Positions 8,927-17,099 of a stretch of DNA of 55,402 nucleotides are shown piece by piece; position 1 is the first letter of the stretch, and every line of letters starts with the position of its first letter. The position numbers and the translations under genes are program-made. The stretch spans positions 57,955-113,356 of the forward strand of contig JAHYYI010000004.1 in the NCBI GenBank assembly GCA_019425045.1, given 5' to 3'. A model generated the notes under the pieces. The model was not told the DNA's origin. It did no database searches and saw nothing but the letters and a program-made list of their open reading frames with translations. The stretch comes from Collinsella sp. (GTDB lineage Bacteria > Actinomycetota > Coriobacteriia > Coriobacteriales > Coriobacteriaceae).

Positions 8927-9901
8927 ATGAACGGTTCGCATCTTGTTAAGATTTCCCGCCGCAGGGGAACCAAGTACACATTTACCATCAAGCGAAACAT
9001 CACTATTGTGCGTGGCGATAGCGGCACGGGCAAGACGACACTGTTTGATATGGTCGCAGACTACATGCGAACGGGTGAGCAGTCGGGTGTTTCCTTGCAA
9101 TGCGATTGTCCCTGTGTCGCCCTGACCGATTATGATTGGCGAAACCAGCTTTCGTCCGTTCATGACTCGATTGTATTTGTCGATGAGGGCTTAAAAGAGA
9201 TTCATTCTGATGAGTTTGCCCATCATGTGCTGTATTCCTCGAATTATTTCGTGCTGATCTCAAGGGCTGATTTCCCTAATCTTCCGTATAGCGTGGATGA
9301 GATTTACAAGATTAAGACGAGCGGAAAAAACCATTCTTTCGTCCCTGTTTATCAAGATCGTGGGAATCATCGTTATGCTATTTCCCGGTCGGCGCCAAAA
9401 CAGGACTTTTCTATCCTTCTATGCGAGGACAGTAAGTCTGGTTTCCAGTTCTTTGAACGGCATTTCGCTGACAGTGAGCTTTCCTGTGCTTCTGCCATGA
9501 CGAACAGCGCGATTTTGGGCTGGTTGGATCAGCATCTCGACGATCGCGTGTTTGTTGTTGCGGACGGAGCGGCATTTGGGTGCTATGCGGACCGTGTCCT
9601 TAAGCTGCAAGACATTCACCGCGATGCTGTTACGGTTTGTCTTCCCGAGTCGTTTGAGTGGCTTCTGCTGAGCTCCGGCGTAATTTCAGGGTTAGATGCC
9701 AAAGCGGTTTTGCAAGAGCCGGAAGCGTTTGCAGACAGTGAGAAGTTTAAAAGCTGGGAGGACTTCTTCTATAAGTACTTACGCGATAAAACTGGGAATT
9801 CGGTCTTCCGGTATGACAAAGACAGCATTCCGGAAGCTTTTTGTGGGGGAAGTAATTCTGCGAAGGTTATGGCTCTTATCGCATGCCGAAATGTCCGATA
9901 G
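8927..9901 (+). CDS. P-loop ATPase partner of the DUF4869-like protein, copy 1
   Basis: 324 residues. A beta-rich lead-in is followed by Walker A GDSGTGKTT (30-38) and Walker B SIVFVDE (81-87), a compact spacing with no ABC signature. SSNYFVLISR (104-113) resembles a sensor strand. The second half has LLCEDSKSGFQFF (Glu167), VVADGAAFG (Asp213) and LPESFEW (Glu241). This order of acidic positions on predicted strands recalls a TOPRIM fold, but the usual DxD is DGA, so the link is tentative. ATG 8927 is chosen over GTG 8918 because it aligns with copy 2 and has AGG eight bases upstream. Product role unknown; the nucleotide-binding fold is well supported. Confidence 0.8.
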   Translation: MNGSHLVKISRRRGTKYTFTIKRNITIVRGDSGTGKTTLFDMVADYMRTGEQSGVSLQCDCPCVALTDYDWRNQLSSVHDSIVFVDEGLKEIHSDEFAHHVLYSSNYFVLISRADFPNLPYSVDEIYKIKTSGKNHSFVPVYQDRGNHRYAISRSAPKQDFSILLCEDSKSGFQFFERHFADSELSCASAMTNSAILGWLDQHLDDRVFVVADGAAFGCYADRVLKLQDIHRDAVTVCLPESFEWLLLSSGVISGLDAKAVLQEPEAFADSEKFKSWEDFFYKYLRDKTGNSVFRYDKDSIPEAFCGGSNSAKVMALIACRNVR

Positions 9902-9976
9902 TTTTGTTGAATAGTGTCGCGGCGTCACTTCCTGCGGCATACTAAAGAAGCTGTACTTGCTTCAGATTGGATTTTC

Positions 9977-10996
9977 ATGTCTGAGATTTTTGAACCTAAG
10001 AACATCATCGTCACGGGCGGCTGCGGCTTCATCGGCAGCAACTTCGTGCACTACGTGGTGAAGAACCACCCCGAGGTACACGTCACCGTCCTGGACAAGC
10101 TGACCTACGCCGGCAACCCCGAGAACATCGCCGGGCTGCCCGCGGACCGCGTGGAGCTCGTCGTGGGCGACATCTGCGACGCCGAGCTTTTGGACCGCAT
10201 CGTCCCAGGCCACGACGCCATCGTGCACTACGCCGCGGAGTCCCACAACGACAACTCCATCGCCGACCCCGAGCCGTTCCTGCGCACCAACGTGGAGGGC
10301 ACCTTCCGCCTGCTGGAGGCCGTGAGGAAGTACGGCATCCGCTACCACCACGTCTCCACCGACGAGGTCTACGGCGACCTCGCGCTCGACGACCCGGCGA
10401 AGTTCACCGAGGAGACGCCGTACCACCCGTCCTCGCCGTACTCGAGCACCAAGGCTTCCTCCGACATGCTCGTGCGCGCCTGGGCCCGCACCTACGGGCT
10501 TCGCACCACGATCTCCAACTGCTCCAACAACTACGGCCCCTACCAGCACGTGGAGAAGTTCATCCCGCGTCAGATCACCAACATAATCGACGGCGTGCGC
10601 CCCAAGCTCTACGGGAAGGGCGAGAACGTCCGCGACTGGATCCACACGGAGGACCACTCCAGCGCCGTCTGGGACATCCTCACGAAGGGCGAGATGGGGG
10701 AGACCTACCTCATCGGCGCCGACGGCGAGAAGAACAACATCACGGTCCTGCGCATGATCCTGGAGGCGATGGGACGCGACCCCGAGGACTTCGACTGGGT
10801 CGCCGACCGCCCCGGCCACGACCGCCGCTACGCCATCGACTCCACCAAGCTCCAGCGCGAGCTCGGCTGGAGGCCGGCGCACACCGACTTCGCCGAGGGC
10901 CTCAAGCAGACCATCGACTGGTACGTGGAGAACGAGTCCTGGTGGCGCCCGGCCAAGGAGGCCACCGAGGCCCGCTACAGGGCGCAGGGGCAGTAG
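9977..10996 (+). CDS. rmlB: dTDP-glucose 4,6-dehydratase
   Basis: Second step of dTDP-rhamnose synthesis, an NAD-dependent short-chain dehydrogenase/reductase. 339 residues. The Rossmann motif TGGCGFIGSN lies at 14-23, STDEVYG near 123-129 and the catalytic YSSTK near 156-160; HYAAESHND matches the family. Longer in-frame starts exist (from 9914), but ATG 9977 gives the family-typical N-terminus. The upstream extension also has a different composition from the gene. Very GC-rich like rmlA and rmlCD. It follows the ATPase gene by 75 bases without a clear terminator or promoter. Confidence 0.96.
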   Translation: MSEIFEPKNIIVTGGCGFIGSNFVHYVVKNHPEVHVTVLDKLTYAGNPENIAGLPADRVELVVGDICDAELLDRIVPGHDAIVHYAAESHNDNSIADPEPFLRTNVEGTFRLLEAVRKYGIRYHHVSTDEVYGDLALDDPAKFTEETPYHPSSPYSSTKASSDMLVRAWARTYGLRTTISNCSNNYGPYQHVEKFIPRQITNIIDGVRPKLYGKGENVRDWIHTEDHSSAVWDILTKGEMGETYLIGADGEKNNITVLRMILEAMGRDPEDFDWVADRPGHDRRYAIDSTKLQRELGWRPAHTDFAEGLKQTIDWYVENESWWRPAKEATEARYRAQGQ

Positions 10997-11026
10997 GCCC
11001 GGATTCCCGGACGTTTACCTTTTCGA

Positions 11027-11083
11027 GCGCCCCTCGCGGTGCCGCAGGGCATGGGGATGATCCTGCGGCACCGCGAGGGGCGC
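11027..11083. repeat. Perfect 22-bp hairpin between rmlB and rmlCD
   Basis: Arms 11027-11048 and 11062-11083 are perfect inverted repeats around a 13-base loop. The stem is nearly all G/C. No T run follows in either direction, so it is not a standard terminator; it may limit read-through, protect an upstream mRNA end, or be a small repeat element. Confidence 0.85.
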
Positions 11084-11108
11084 CCGCAACACGATTGGAA
11101 TTAACCAC

Positions 11109-12563
11109 ATGGCTGACATCTCATTCGAGAAGGAACTTGCCGTCGCCGAGACCGGCATAGAGGGCCTCAAGGTCGTCGACCTCGCCGTCCACGGCGACTC
11201 GCGCGGCTGGTTCAAGGAGAACTGGCAGCGCGCCAAGATGACCGAACTCGGCATCCCGGACCTCCGCGTCGTCCAGAACAACGTCTCCTACAACGACAGC
11301 CGCGGCGTCACCCGCGGCATCCACGCGGAGCCCTGGGACAAGTTCATCTCGGTCGCCCGCGGCTCGGTCTTCGGCGCCTGGGTCGACCTGCGCGAGGGCA
11401 GCGCCACCTACGGCAAGGTGTTCACCTGCACGCTCGACCCGTCCAGGGCCATCTACGTCCCGCGCGGCGTGGGCAACTCCTTCCAGGCGCTCGAGGACGG
11501 CACCGCCTACACCTACCTGGTGGATGCCCATTGGTCCCTTGAATTGAAGAAGACCTACACCTTCGTGAACCTCGCCGACCCGGAACTCGCCATCGAGTGG
11601 CCGATCCCGCTGGACCAGGCCACCGTCTCCGAGGCCGACCTCAACCACCCGTACCTCAGGGACGTCGTCCCCATGGCGCCGAAGCGCACCCTCGTAACCG
11701 GCTGCGACGGCCAGCTGGGCCATGCGGTGCGCGCGCTCGCCGAGGGGCGAGGCGTCGCCAAGGACTTCGACTTCTGCGACATCGACACCTTCGACATGTC
11801 CGACCCGGAGGCCTATTCGCAGTACGACTGGTCGCTCTACGGCACTGTGATCAACTGCGGCGCATACACGGCTGTCGATAAGGCCGAGACCCCCGAGGGC
11901 CGCGCCATAGCCTGGAAGGCCAACGCGACGGGGCCGGCGCTGCTCGCCCGCACCTGCGCCGAGCACGGGATAACCCTGGTCCACGTGTCCTCCGACTACG
12001 TCTTCGACGGCGCCGCGGAGGTCCACACCGAGGACGAGCCGTTCTCCCCGCTGTCTGTCTACGGCCAGACCAAGGCCGCCGGCGACATCGCCGTGGCCGG
12101 GTGCCCGCGCCACTACATCATGCGCTCCAGCTGGGTCATCGGCGAGGGGCACAACTTCGTCAAGACCATGAAGGGCCTCTCCGACCGCGTCGCCGACCCC
12201 GAGGACAAGCTGGACAAGGTCACCGTCGTGGACGACCAGCTGGGACGCCTGACCTTCACGCGCGACATGGCCGAGGCGATCTTCCACGTGCTGGACGCGA
12301 AGGCCCCCTACGGCACCTACGACTGCACCGGCTCCGGCACCGTGAAGAGCTGGGCCGATATCGCCCGCGCCGTCTTCGAGGCCGCCAACGGCAACGGGGA
12401 GAAGGTCGTGCCGGTATCGACCGCCGACTACTACGCGAGCGCCGAAGGCCCCGTCGCCCCGCGTCCGGTCCACTCCGCGCTCGACCTGTCCAAGCTCGAG
12501 TCGGTCGGGTTCCACATGCCCGACTGGGAGGAAGAGCTGGGGGAGTACATCAAGACGCTCTAG
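11109..12563 (+). CDS. Bifunctional dTDP-4-keto-6-deoxyglucose 3,5-epimerase / dTDP-4-keto-rhamnose reductase (RmlC-RmlD fusion)
   Basis: 484 residues joining the last two steps of dTDP-L-rhamnose synthesis. Residues 1-190 are RmlC-like: RGIHAEPWDKF carries the expected catalytic His72 and AYTYLVDAHW an active-site Tyr. The usual AHGF motif reads GNSF, which may be a trait of fused forms. From about 196 the RmlD part begins, with VTGCDGQLG for NADPH binding, SSDYVFDG and the catalytic YGQTK near 318. Start ATG 11109 has only a weak ribosome site. The gene ends before terminator 12586-12615. Codons are very GC-rich except for a short patch near 11520-11555. Known from other actinobacteria as a single chain. 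Confidence 0.92.
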   Translation: MADISFEKELAVAETGIEGLKVVDLAVHGDSRGWFKENWQRAKMTELGIPDLRVVQNNVSYNDSRGVTRGIHAEPWDKFISVARGSVFGAWVDLREGSATYGKVFTCTLDPSRAIYVPRGVGNSFQALEDGTAYTYLVDAHWSLELKKTYTFVNLADPELAIEWPIPLDQATVSEADLNHPYLRDVVPMAPKRTLVTGCDGQLGHAVRALAEGRGVAKDFDFCDIDTFDMSDPEAYSQYDWSLYGTVINCGAYTAVDKAETPEGRAIAWKANATGPALLARTCAEHGITLVHVSSDYVFDGAAEVHTEDEPFSPLSVYGQTKAAGDIAVAGCPRHYIMRSSWVIGEGHNFVKTMKGLSDRVADPEDKLDKVTVVDDQLGRLTFTRDMAEAIFHVLDAKAPYGTYDCTGSGTVKSWADIARAVFEAANGNGEKVVPVSTADYYASAEGPVAPRPVHSALDLSKLESVGFHMPDWEEELGEYIKTL

Positions 12564-12585
12564 CCGCTATTAACTTTTCGAGAGT

Positions 12586-12615
12586 AAAAGCCGCCGCTTG
12601 TTAACGGCGGCTTTT
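12586..12615. terminator. Bidirectional terminator between rmlCD and the YfhO gene
   Basis: AAAAGCCGCCG (12586-12596) pairs with CGGCGGCTTTT (12605-12615) over an eight-base loop. T runs occur in both directions. The stop codon of the leftward YfhO gene lies in the loop. Confidence 0.9.
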
Positions 12616-15009
12616 CTTATGCCTGGTGAATAGCCCCGCTGCAACAAGGGCGGAGGTCGCCAGACTCACTGCAAGCCCCGCAAGGGCGCCCGGAGTCTTG
12701 TAGGTCATCACGATTCTATTCGCGCCTTTCTGCATGTTCAGGGATGACAAGCCCTTATCGGCGGCGGGCGTTAGTTCTGCGGCGGTTCCGTTTACCGTTA
12801 CGTTCCAGCCCTCATCGTACGGAACGCTCAGCAGCAGGTTGCCGTCGTCCTTGGCGGTATACTCGCCTTCGATTCTTCCGTCCTCAAAAACCGTCGGAAT
12901 AAACTCGCTCGTCTTAAGCTCGCTAATAATCTGCTCGAAAACGTCCAGATTGAGGGCGTAAAAGACCGGCTCATTGTCTTGGGGCATGTCTGTATAGCCC
13001 TCTGCGACTCCGATTGACACCGTATGCTGGCTCGGGGCGTCCGATGCATCCGCAATCTGGCGGATATTATTGTCGAATCTCCAGGCCTCGTTTGTGATCG
13101 TTCGCTGGTCGATGGTAAGGGTGACTGGCCAATAACTGCCGGCGGTCGCATCTTTGTTAATGTAGAGGTATCCGATGGAGCTTGCCGGTACAGTAACGCT
13201 CCATTGCTTTATGCTATCGCTATTCTCAGTGCTCGTGGCCTCGATCTTGGTATAGAGATTGACCTCGCGGCCTAGGATTTTGCTGTAGAGTTCGTTTTGC
13301 TTTTCGAAGGGGTTCTCGCTCTTCAGCGTGCTGTTTTGGATATCGCTTGAGGCTGCGACGCCAATGCTGAGCGCATAGGGGTTCTCGTACACTGCGCTTG
13401 TGGAGTCGGCCTGATTCATCTTGGCTAAAACGTATCCCGCAGACGCGTTCTCGGGAATGGCATACTTGACTCCCAGTAGGGCATCGACGGCGAGAATGGG
13501 TTCGGCATAACGGGTCGAGAATTCGCCGACGCTGCTGTATCCAAGGGAGTTGAGCAGTGCGATGGCCTGCGGGTTGTTGGCAGACGAATACGAAGACAAC
13601 TGGTTGTACCCAAGCGCCAGGCCTTCGTTGAGGGAGGCGCTGTCGACGCGTGCGGTCGTGCGGTCAATGCGATAGAACGACGCCGAAGTCTGGTCTTGAA
13701 TGGCCGTGATCGTGTCGGTTGCGGTGGCGACATAGGTGCTGTTGGCTTCTTCGGAATAGCCTACGTACAGCTGATTCCAAATGACATGGGCGTTGGCAAA
13801 CAACTCAATGGCGGTTAGTGCCAGGAGTGGCAAGATGACGGCGGGGCGATAGGCTTGGCGCAATTTAGGTTGATCCTTGAGGATCTGCAGGGTATAGCCC
13901 GCAGCCCACAGCGCAAAGAAGCTCAGCAAAAAAGCCGTGCGCGAGTAGAAGCCGTTGGGAACGCGCATGCCGCACCAGATGTACTCGAGCGGGCTCAAAA
14001 CGGAGCTTGCAACCAGGATTATCGTGACGACGAGTGTTGCGATGCGCGTCTTGATTGAAACCGTGCGGTTAACCAGCAGGCTCACCGCAAGCAGCATCAT
14101 GATGATGCCGCAATAGAACTGCGGTGTGCTTTCGTTGCTTACCCACATGCAGGGAAGAAAGCCCCTGATGACCGACTTGAGGCTGGTTTTAAGTAGGGGG
14201 CCGAGTGCTAGAACGGGACCGCCCTTGGACATGGCAAGGATGGTCGGCAAAAAGGTCCAGGCGGACAGAAGCAGTCCAAGCGCGATGGCCCCGGCGAATC
14301 GCAGGGCCCGATCGAGCATGAGCTTCCAGCTAAATCCTTTTTCTGCAACATAATCGACAAATTCGATCAATACGAAGATGCAGAGGAACAGGATGCTGAT
14401 GTAGGCCGTATACCAGCAGAACATGACATTGAGCGCGGTTGCGATGACGAGGCGGATCATGCGCCGCTTGCGGATGAGCTCGTGGCATCCGTAGGCGCAG
14501 ATGGGCAGCAGGATGAGGCAATCGATCCAGAGAGGGTTGCGCAGGTTGCTGATGGTCCAGCTGCAAAACGTGAACGAGAGGGACAGCAGGAATGCGGCGG
14601 GCTTGGACAGGTCAAAGCGCTTTTGCACATACCAAGCGCTGCTGATGTGGATGCAGCCCAGTTTGAGCGCGGTTATGGCAAATATGAAGAGCGTCAGCTT
14701 GTCTGCGGGAAACAGCGCGCAGAGCAGGTTGAAGGGGCTGGCGAGGTAGTAGCTATAGAGCCCCCATGTGTTCATGCCGAGTCCTTGCGAGAAGGAATAG
14801 CGAAGGTTTGCCTCTCCTAAAAGGACGCGGCGAAACCACGCGAAGAAGTCGATGTATTGGTATTTGAGATCGTTGGTGAGAAACGAGTTGTCGCCAAAGG
14901 GGTAGACATGCCCTGCCGCTGCAAGTGCGACAAAGAGTGCGACGGAAAACGTGAAGCAGGCGGCGTAGAACGCCACATTCTTGAGCGTGCTGTTATTGGG
15001 CCGTGTCAT
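12601..15009 (-). CDS. YfhO-family polytopic membrane protein, second copy
   Basis: 802 residues with many transmembrane helices, the YfhO-type first loop (GDNSFLTNDLKYQYIDFF, then SQGLGMNTWGLYSYY), a C-terminal soluble domain and a last helix followed by basic residues. Homologous in layout to 1140-3542 but much more GC-rich. ATG 15009 (MTRPNNS) lies inside the 3' end of the upstream GT2 gene, a 17-base overlap that implies translational coupling; longer in-frame starts would intrude further into that gene. Known Bacillus YfhO takes sugar from undecaprenyl phosphate made by a CsbB-type GT2; the adjacent GT2 fits that partner. Confidence 0.85.
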   Translation of the reverse strand: MTRPNNSTLKNVAFYAACFTFSVALFVALAAAGHVYPFGDNSFLTNDLKYQYIDFFAWFRRVLLGEANLRYSFSQGLGMNTWGLYSYYLASPFNLLCALFPADKLTLFIFAITALKLGCIHISSAWYVQKRFDLSKPAAFLLSLSFTFCSWTISNLRNPLWIDCLILLPICAYGCHELIRKRRMIRLVIATALNVMFCWYTAYISILFLCIFVLIEFVDYVAEKGFSWKLMLDRALRFAGAIALGLLLSAWTFLPTILAMSKGGPVLALGPLLKTSLKSVIRGFLPCMWVSNESTPQFYCGIIMMLLAVSLLVNRTVSIKTRIATLVVTIILVASSVLSPLEYIWCGMRVPNGFYSRTAFLLSFFALWAAGYTLQILKDQPKLRQAYRPAVILPLLALTAIELFANAHVIWNQLYVGYSEEANSTYVATATDTITAIQDQTSASFYRIDRTTARVDSASLNEGLALGYNQLSSYSSANNPQAIALLNSLGYSSVGEFSTRYAEPILAVDALLGVKYAIPENASAGYVLAKMNQADSTSAVYENPYALSIGVAASSDIQNSTLKSENPFEKQNELYSKILGREVNLYTKIEATSTENSDSIKQWSVTVPASSIGYLYINKDATAGSYWPVTLTIDQRTITNEAWRFDNNIRQIADASDAPSQHTVSIGVAEGYTDMPQDNEPVFYALNLDVFEQIISELKTSEFIPTVFEDGRIEGEYTAKDDGNLLLSVPYDEGWNVTVNGTAAELTPAADKGLSSLNMQKGANRIVMTYKTPGALAGLAVSLATSALVAAGLFTRHKKSRR

Positions 15010-15961
15010 CAGATTCCTCGTTGGACTCTCGGATGATATAGATGGGGCGGCGCTTGGCCTCCAAGTAGGCTTTTGCCAGGTACTCGCCAATGATTCCCAG
15101 GCACAGGAGCTGCATGCCGCCAAACAGCGTTATGAGGCAGGCGAGCGACGGCCATCCGCCGACGGGGTCGCCCCAAACAAGCGTCTTTACTAGGATGACG
15201 ACGAATCCCAGAATAGCGATGAGGCAGAAGACGATACCCGTGAGGGCAGCGAGGGAGAGCGGCGCCGTGGAAAACGCGACGATGCCGTCGATGGAATAGA
15301 GGAGCAGCGACCAAAAGTTCCATTTGGTCTCGCCGGCCACGCGGTTGACGTTTACGTAGGGGAGCCATTTGGTCTTGAAGCCGACCCAGCCGTAAATGCC
15401 CTTGGAGAATCGGTTGTATTCGCCCATGGAGATGATGGCGTTGACCATAGGTCGCTTCATAAGCCTAAAATCGCGTGCTCCGTCAACGATGTCGGCCTTG
15501 GAAATGCGGTTGATGATCTTGTAGAACATACGGGCACAGAACGACCTGATGGGAGGCTCGCCTTTGCGGGTGGTCCTGCGTGTGGCGACGTTGTCGTAGT
15601 CTTCGGTTTGCAGAATCTCGTACATTTGCGGCAAGAGCGAGGGCGGGTCCTGCATGTCAGCGTCCATGGTGGCAACATAGTCGCCCTTTGCGTGCTGGAG
15701 TCCGGCGAGTAGTGCCGCCTCCTTGCCAAAGTTGCGCGAGAAAGAGTGCCAGCGGATGGCGTATGGGTGCGCCGCCTCGGCCTCCGCCTTCATGACAGTG
15801 AGCGTTTTGTCCGCCGAGCCATCGTCGATGAGGACGGCTTCAAAGGAGATGCCGGGGTTTTGCTGGGTCATGATGCGAACGACGCCATCGAGCTCTTTGA
15901 GAAAGATTGGAAGTGATTCCTGCTCGTTGTAGCACGGCACGACGATGGAGATGAGCGGCAT
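14993..15961 (-). CDS. GT2 polyprenyl-phosphate glycosyltransferase with two C-terminal membrane helices (GtrB/CsbB-like)
   Basis: 322 residues. PLISIVVPCYNEQESLP opens the GT-A fold, LIDDGSADKT follows, and DADMQDPP holds the metal-binding Asp residues. Two hydrophobic helices (about 230-250 and 270-290) anchor it. Proteins of this form move a sugar from a nucleotide onto undecaprenyl phosphate at the inner face of the membrane. Middle gene of a leftward trio: six bases after the upstream GT2 and overlapping the YfhO gene. The sugar cannot be told from sequence. Confidence 0.88.
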   Translation of the reverse strand: MPLISIVVPCYNEQESLPIFLKELDGVVRIMTQQNPGISFEAVLIDDGSADKTLTVMKAEAEAAHPYAIRWHSFSRNFGKEAALLAGLQHAKGDYVATMDADMQDPPSLLPQMYEILQTEDYDNVATRRTTRKGEPPIRSFCARMFYKIINRISKADIVDGARDFRLMKRPMVNAIISMGEYNRFSKGIYGWVGFKTKWLPYVNVNRVAGETKWNFWSLLLYSIDGIVAFSTAPLSLAALTGIVFCLIAILGFVVILVKTLVWGDPVGGWPSLACLITLFGGMQLLCLGIIGEYLAKAYLEAKRRPIYIIRESNEESDDTAQ

Positions 15962-15967
15962 GGTGGT

Positions 15968-16939
15968 TTACCTCTCGCTTGGCTTGGAAGTAGGGTGGCA
16001 GGGCTGGTCGTCGTAGGCGTACTTGCTGTACACGTTGACCTCCCACTGCTTTTTTTCGACCTTTGCCACGGAATCCAGGATGAATCCGGTCGCAAGGCTC
16101 AGACCGCACAGGAACATAAACGACGCGGCGAGTATGGCGGTGGGGAAGCGCGGGACCAGACCGGTCTGGAAATACTCGACAACGATGGGCATGCCCAGGG
16201 CAAGGCCGATTACCGCAAACAGAAGCGCGACGAGGCTGAAGAACTTCAGCGGGCGGTAGTCCTTGAACAGCGTGCCGATCATCGCGACGACTTTAATGCC
16301 GTCGCTCACGGTATTGAGCTTGGACTCGGAGCCTTCCGGACGGTCGCGGTACTCGATGGGCACATCTTTGATGCGCCAACGGTGGTCGACGGCGTGGATC
16401 GAGAGCTCGGTTTCGATTTGGAAGCCCTCGGAAAGCACAGGGAAGGTTTTAACGAACGGGCGGCTCATGGCGCGGTAGCCGGTCATGACGTCATCGAAGC
16501 TGTAACCATAGATCCACTTGATCATGGCGCGGACCAGATTGTTGCCAAAGCCGTGGAATGCGCGCTTGTTCTCCTCGGCGTAGGTGCCGTTGGAAAGGCG
16601 GTCGCCTACGGTCATATCGGCCGTGCCGTTAAGGATGGGCTCGCAGAGGGCTTTGGCCGCCTCGGCGGGGTAGGTGTCGTCTCCGTCGACCATCAGGTAG
16701 CAATCGGCGTCGATGTCGCGAAACATCTGGCGGCACACGTTGCCCTTTCCCTGACGGGGTTCAAAGCGGACCGTGGCGCCGTGCTCGGTGGCGATGCGTG
16801 AGGTATCGTCCGACGAGTTGTTGTCATAGACATAGACCGTCGCTTGCGGAAGCTCGCGGTGAAAGTCGTCGATGACCTTACCAATCGTGAGCGCTTCGTT
16901 GTAGCAAGGGATGATGACGGCGATGGATTTAGAATTCAC
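15968..16939 (-). CDS. GT2 glycosyltransferase, dolichol-phosphate mannosyltransferase-like
   Basis: 323 residues with IAVIIPCYNEALTIG, VYDNNSSDDT and the metal site VDGDDTYP near 100, then two C-terminal hydrophobic segments (about 235-260 and 270-295). It leads the leftward operon with the GtrB-like enzyme and YfhO, so a lipid-linked sugar role is likely. It is distinct from its neighbour, so each may handle a different sugar or lipid. ATG 16939 shares a 160-base divergent region with the ABC exporter. Confidence 0.85.
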   Translation of the reverse strand: MNSKSIAVIIPCYNEALTIGKVIDDFHRELPQATVYVYDNNSSDDTSRIATEHGATVRFEPRQGKGNVCRQMFRDIDADCYLMVDGDDTYPAEAAKALCEPILNGTADMTVGDRLSNGTYAEENKRAFHGFGNNLVRAMIKWIYGYSFDDVMTGYRAMSRPFVKTFPVLSEGFQIETELSIHAVDHRWRIKDVPIEYRDRPEGSESKLNTVSDGIKVVAMIGTLFKDYRPLKFFSLVALLFAVIGLALGMPIVVEYFQTGLVPRFPTAILAASFMFLCGLSLATGFILDSVAKVEKKQWEVNVYSKYAYDDQPCHPTSKPSER

Positions 16940-17099
16940 TCAATGCTCCTTATACAATCAATCCTTGAAAGTATAGCCGTTTGGGCTTGTCATCCTAAGA
17001 TGTGGGTTAGTTCTCCAGTTTTGTTGCGCGAATCGTTTGCATGGCCGTCGGGTCTATACTGTTCGTTTGTCAACGATTACGAGTAAAGGAGTTGCATCC

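Noticed and set aside
11121..12515. 464-codon open frame opposite rmlCD, and similar ones opposite rmlA, rmlB and the TPR gene
   Set aside because: Shadows caused by strong GC third-position bias; no domain pattern.
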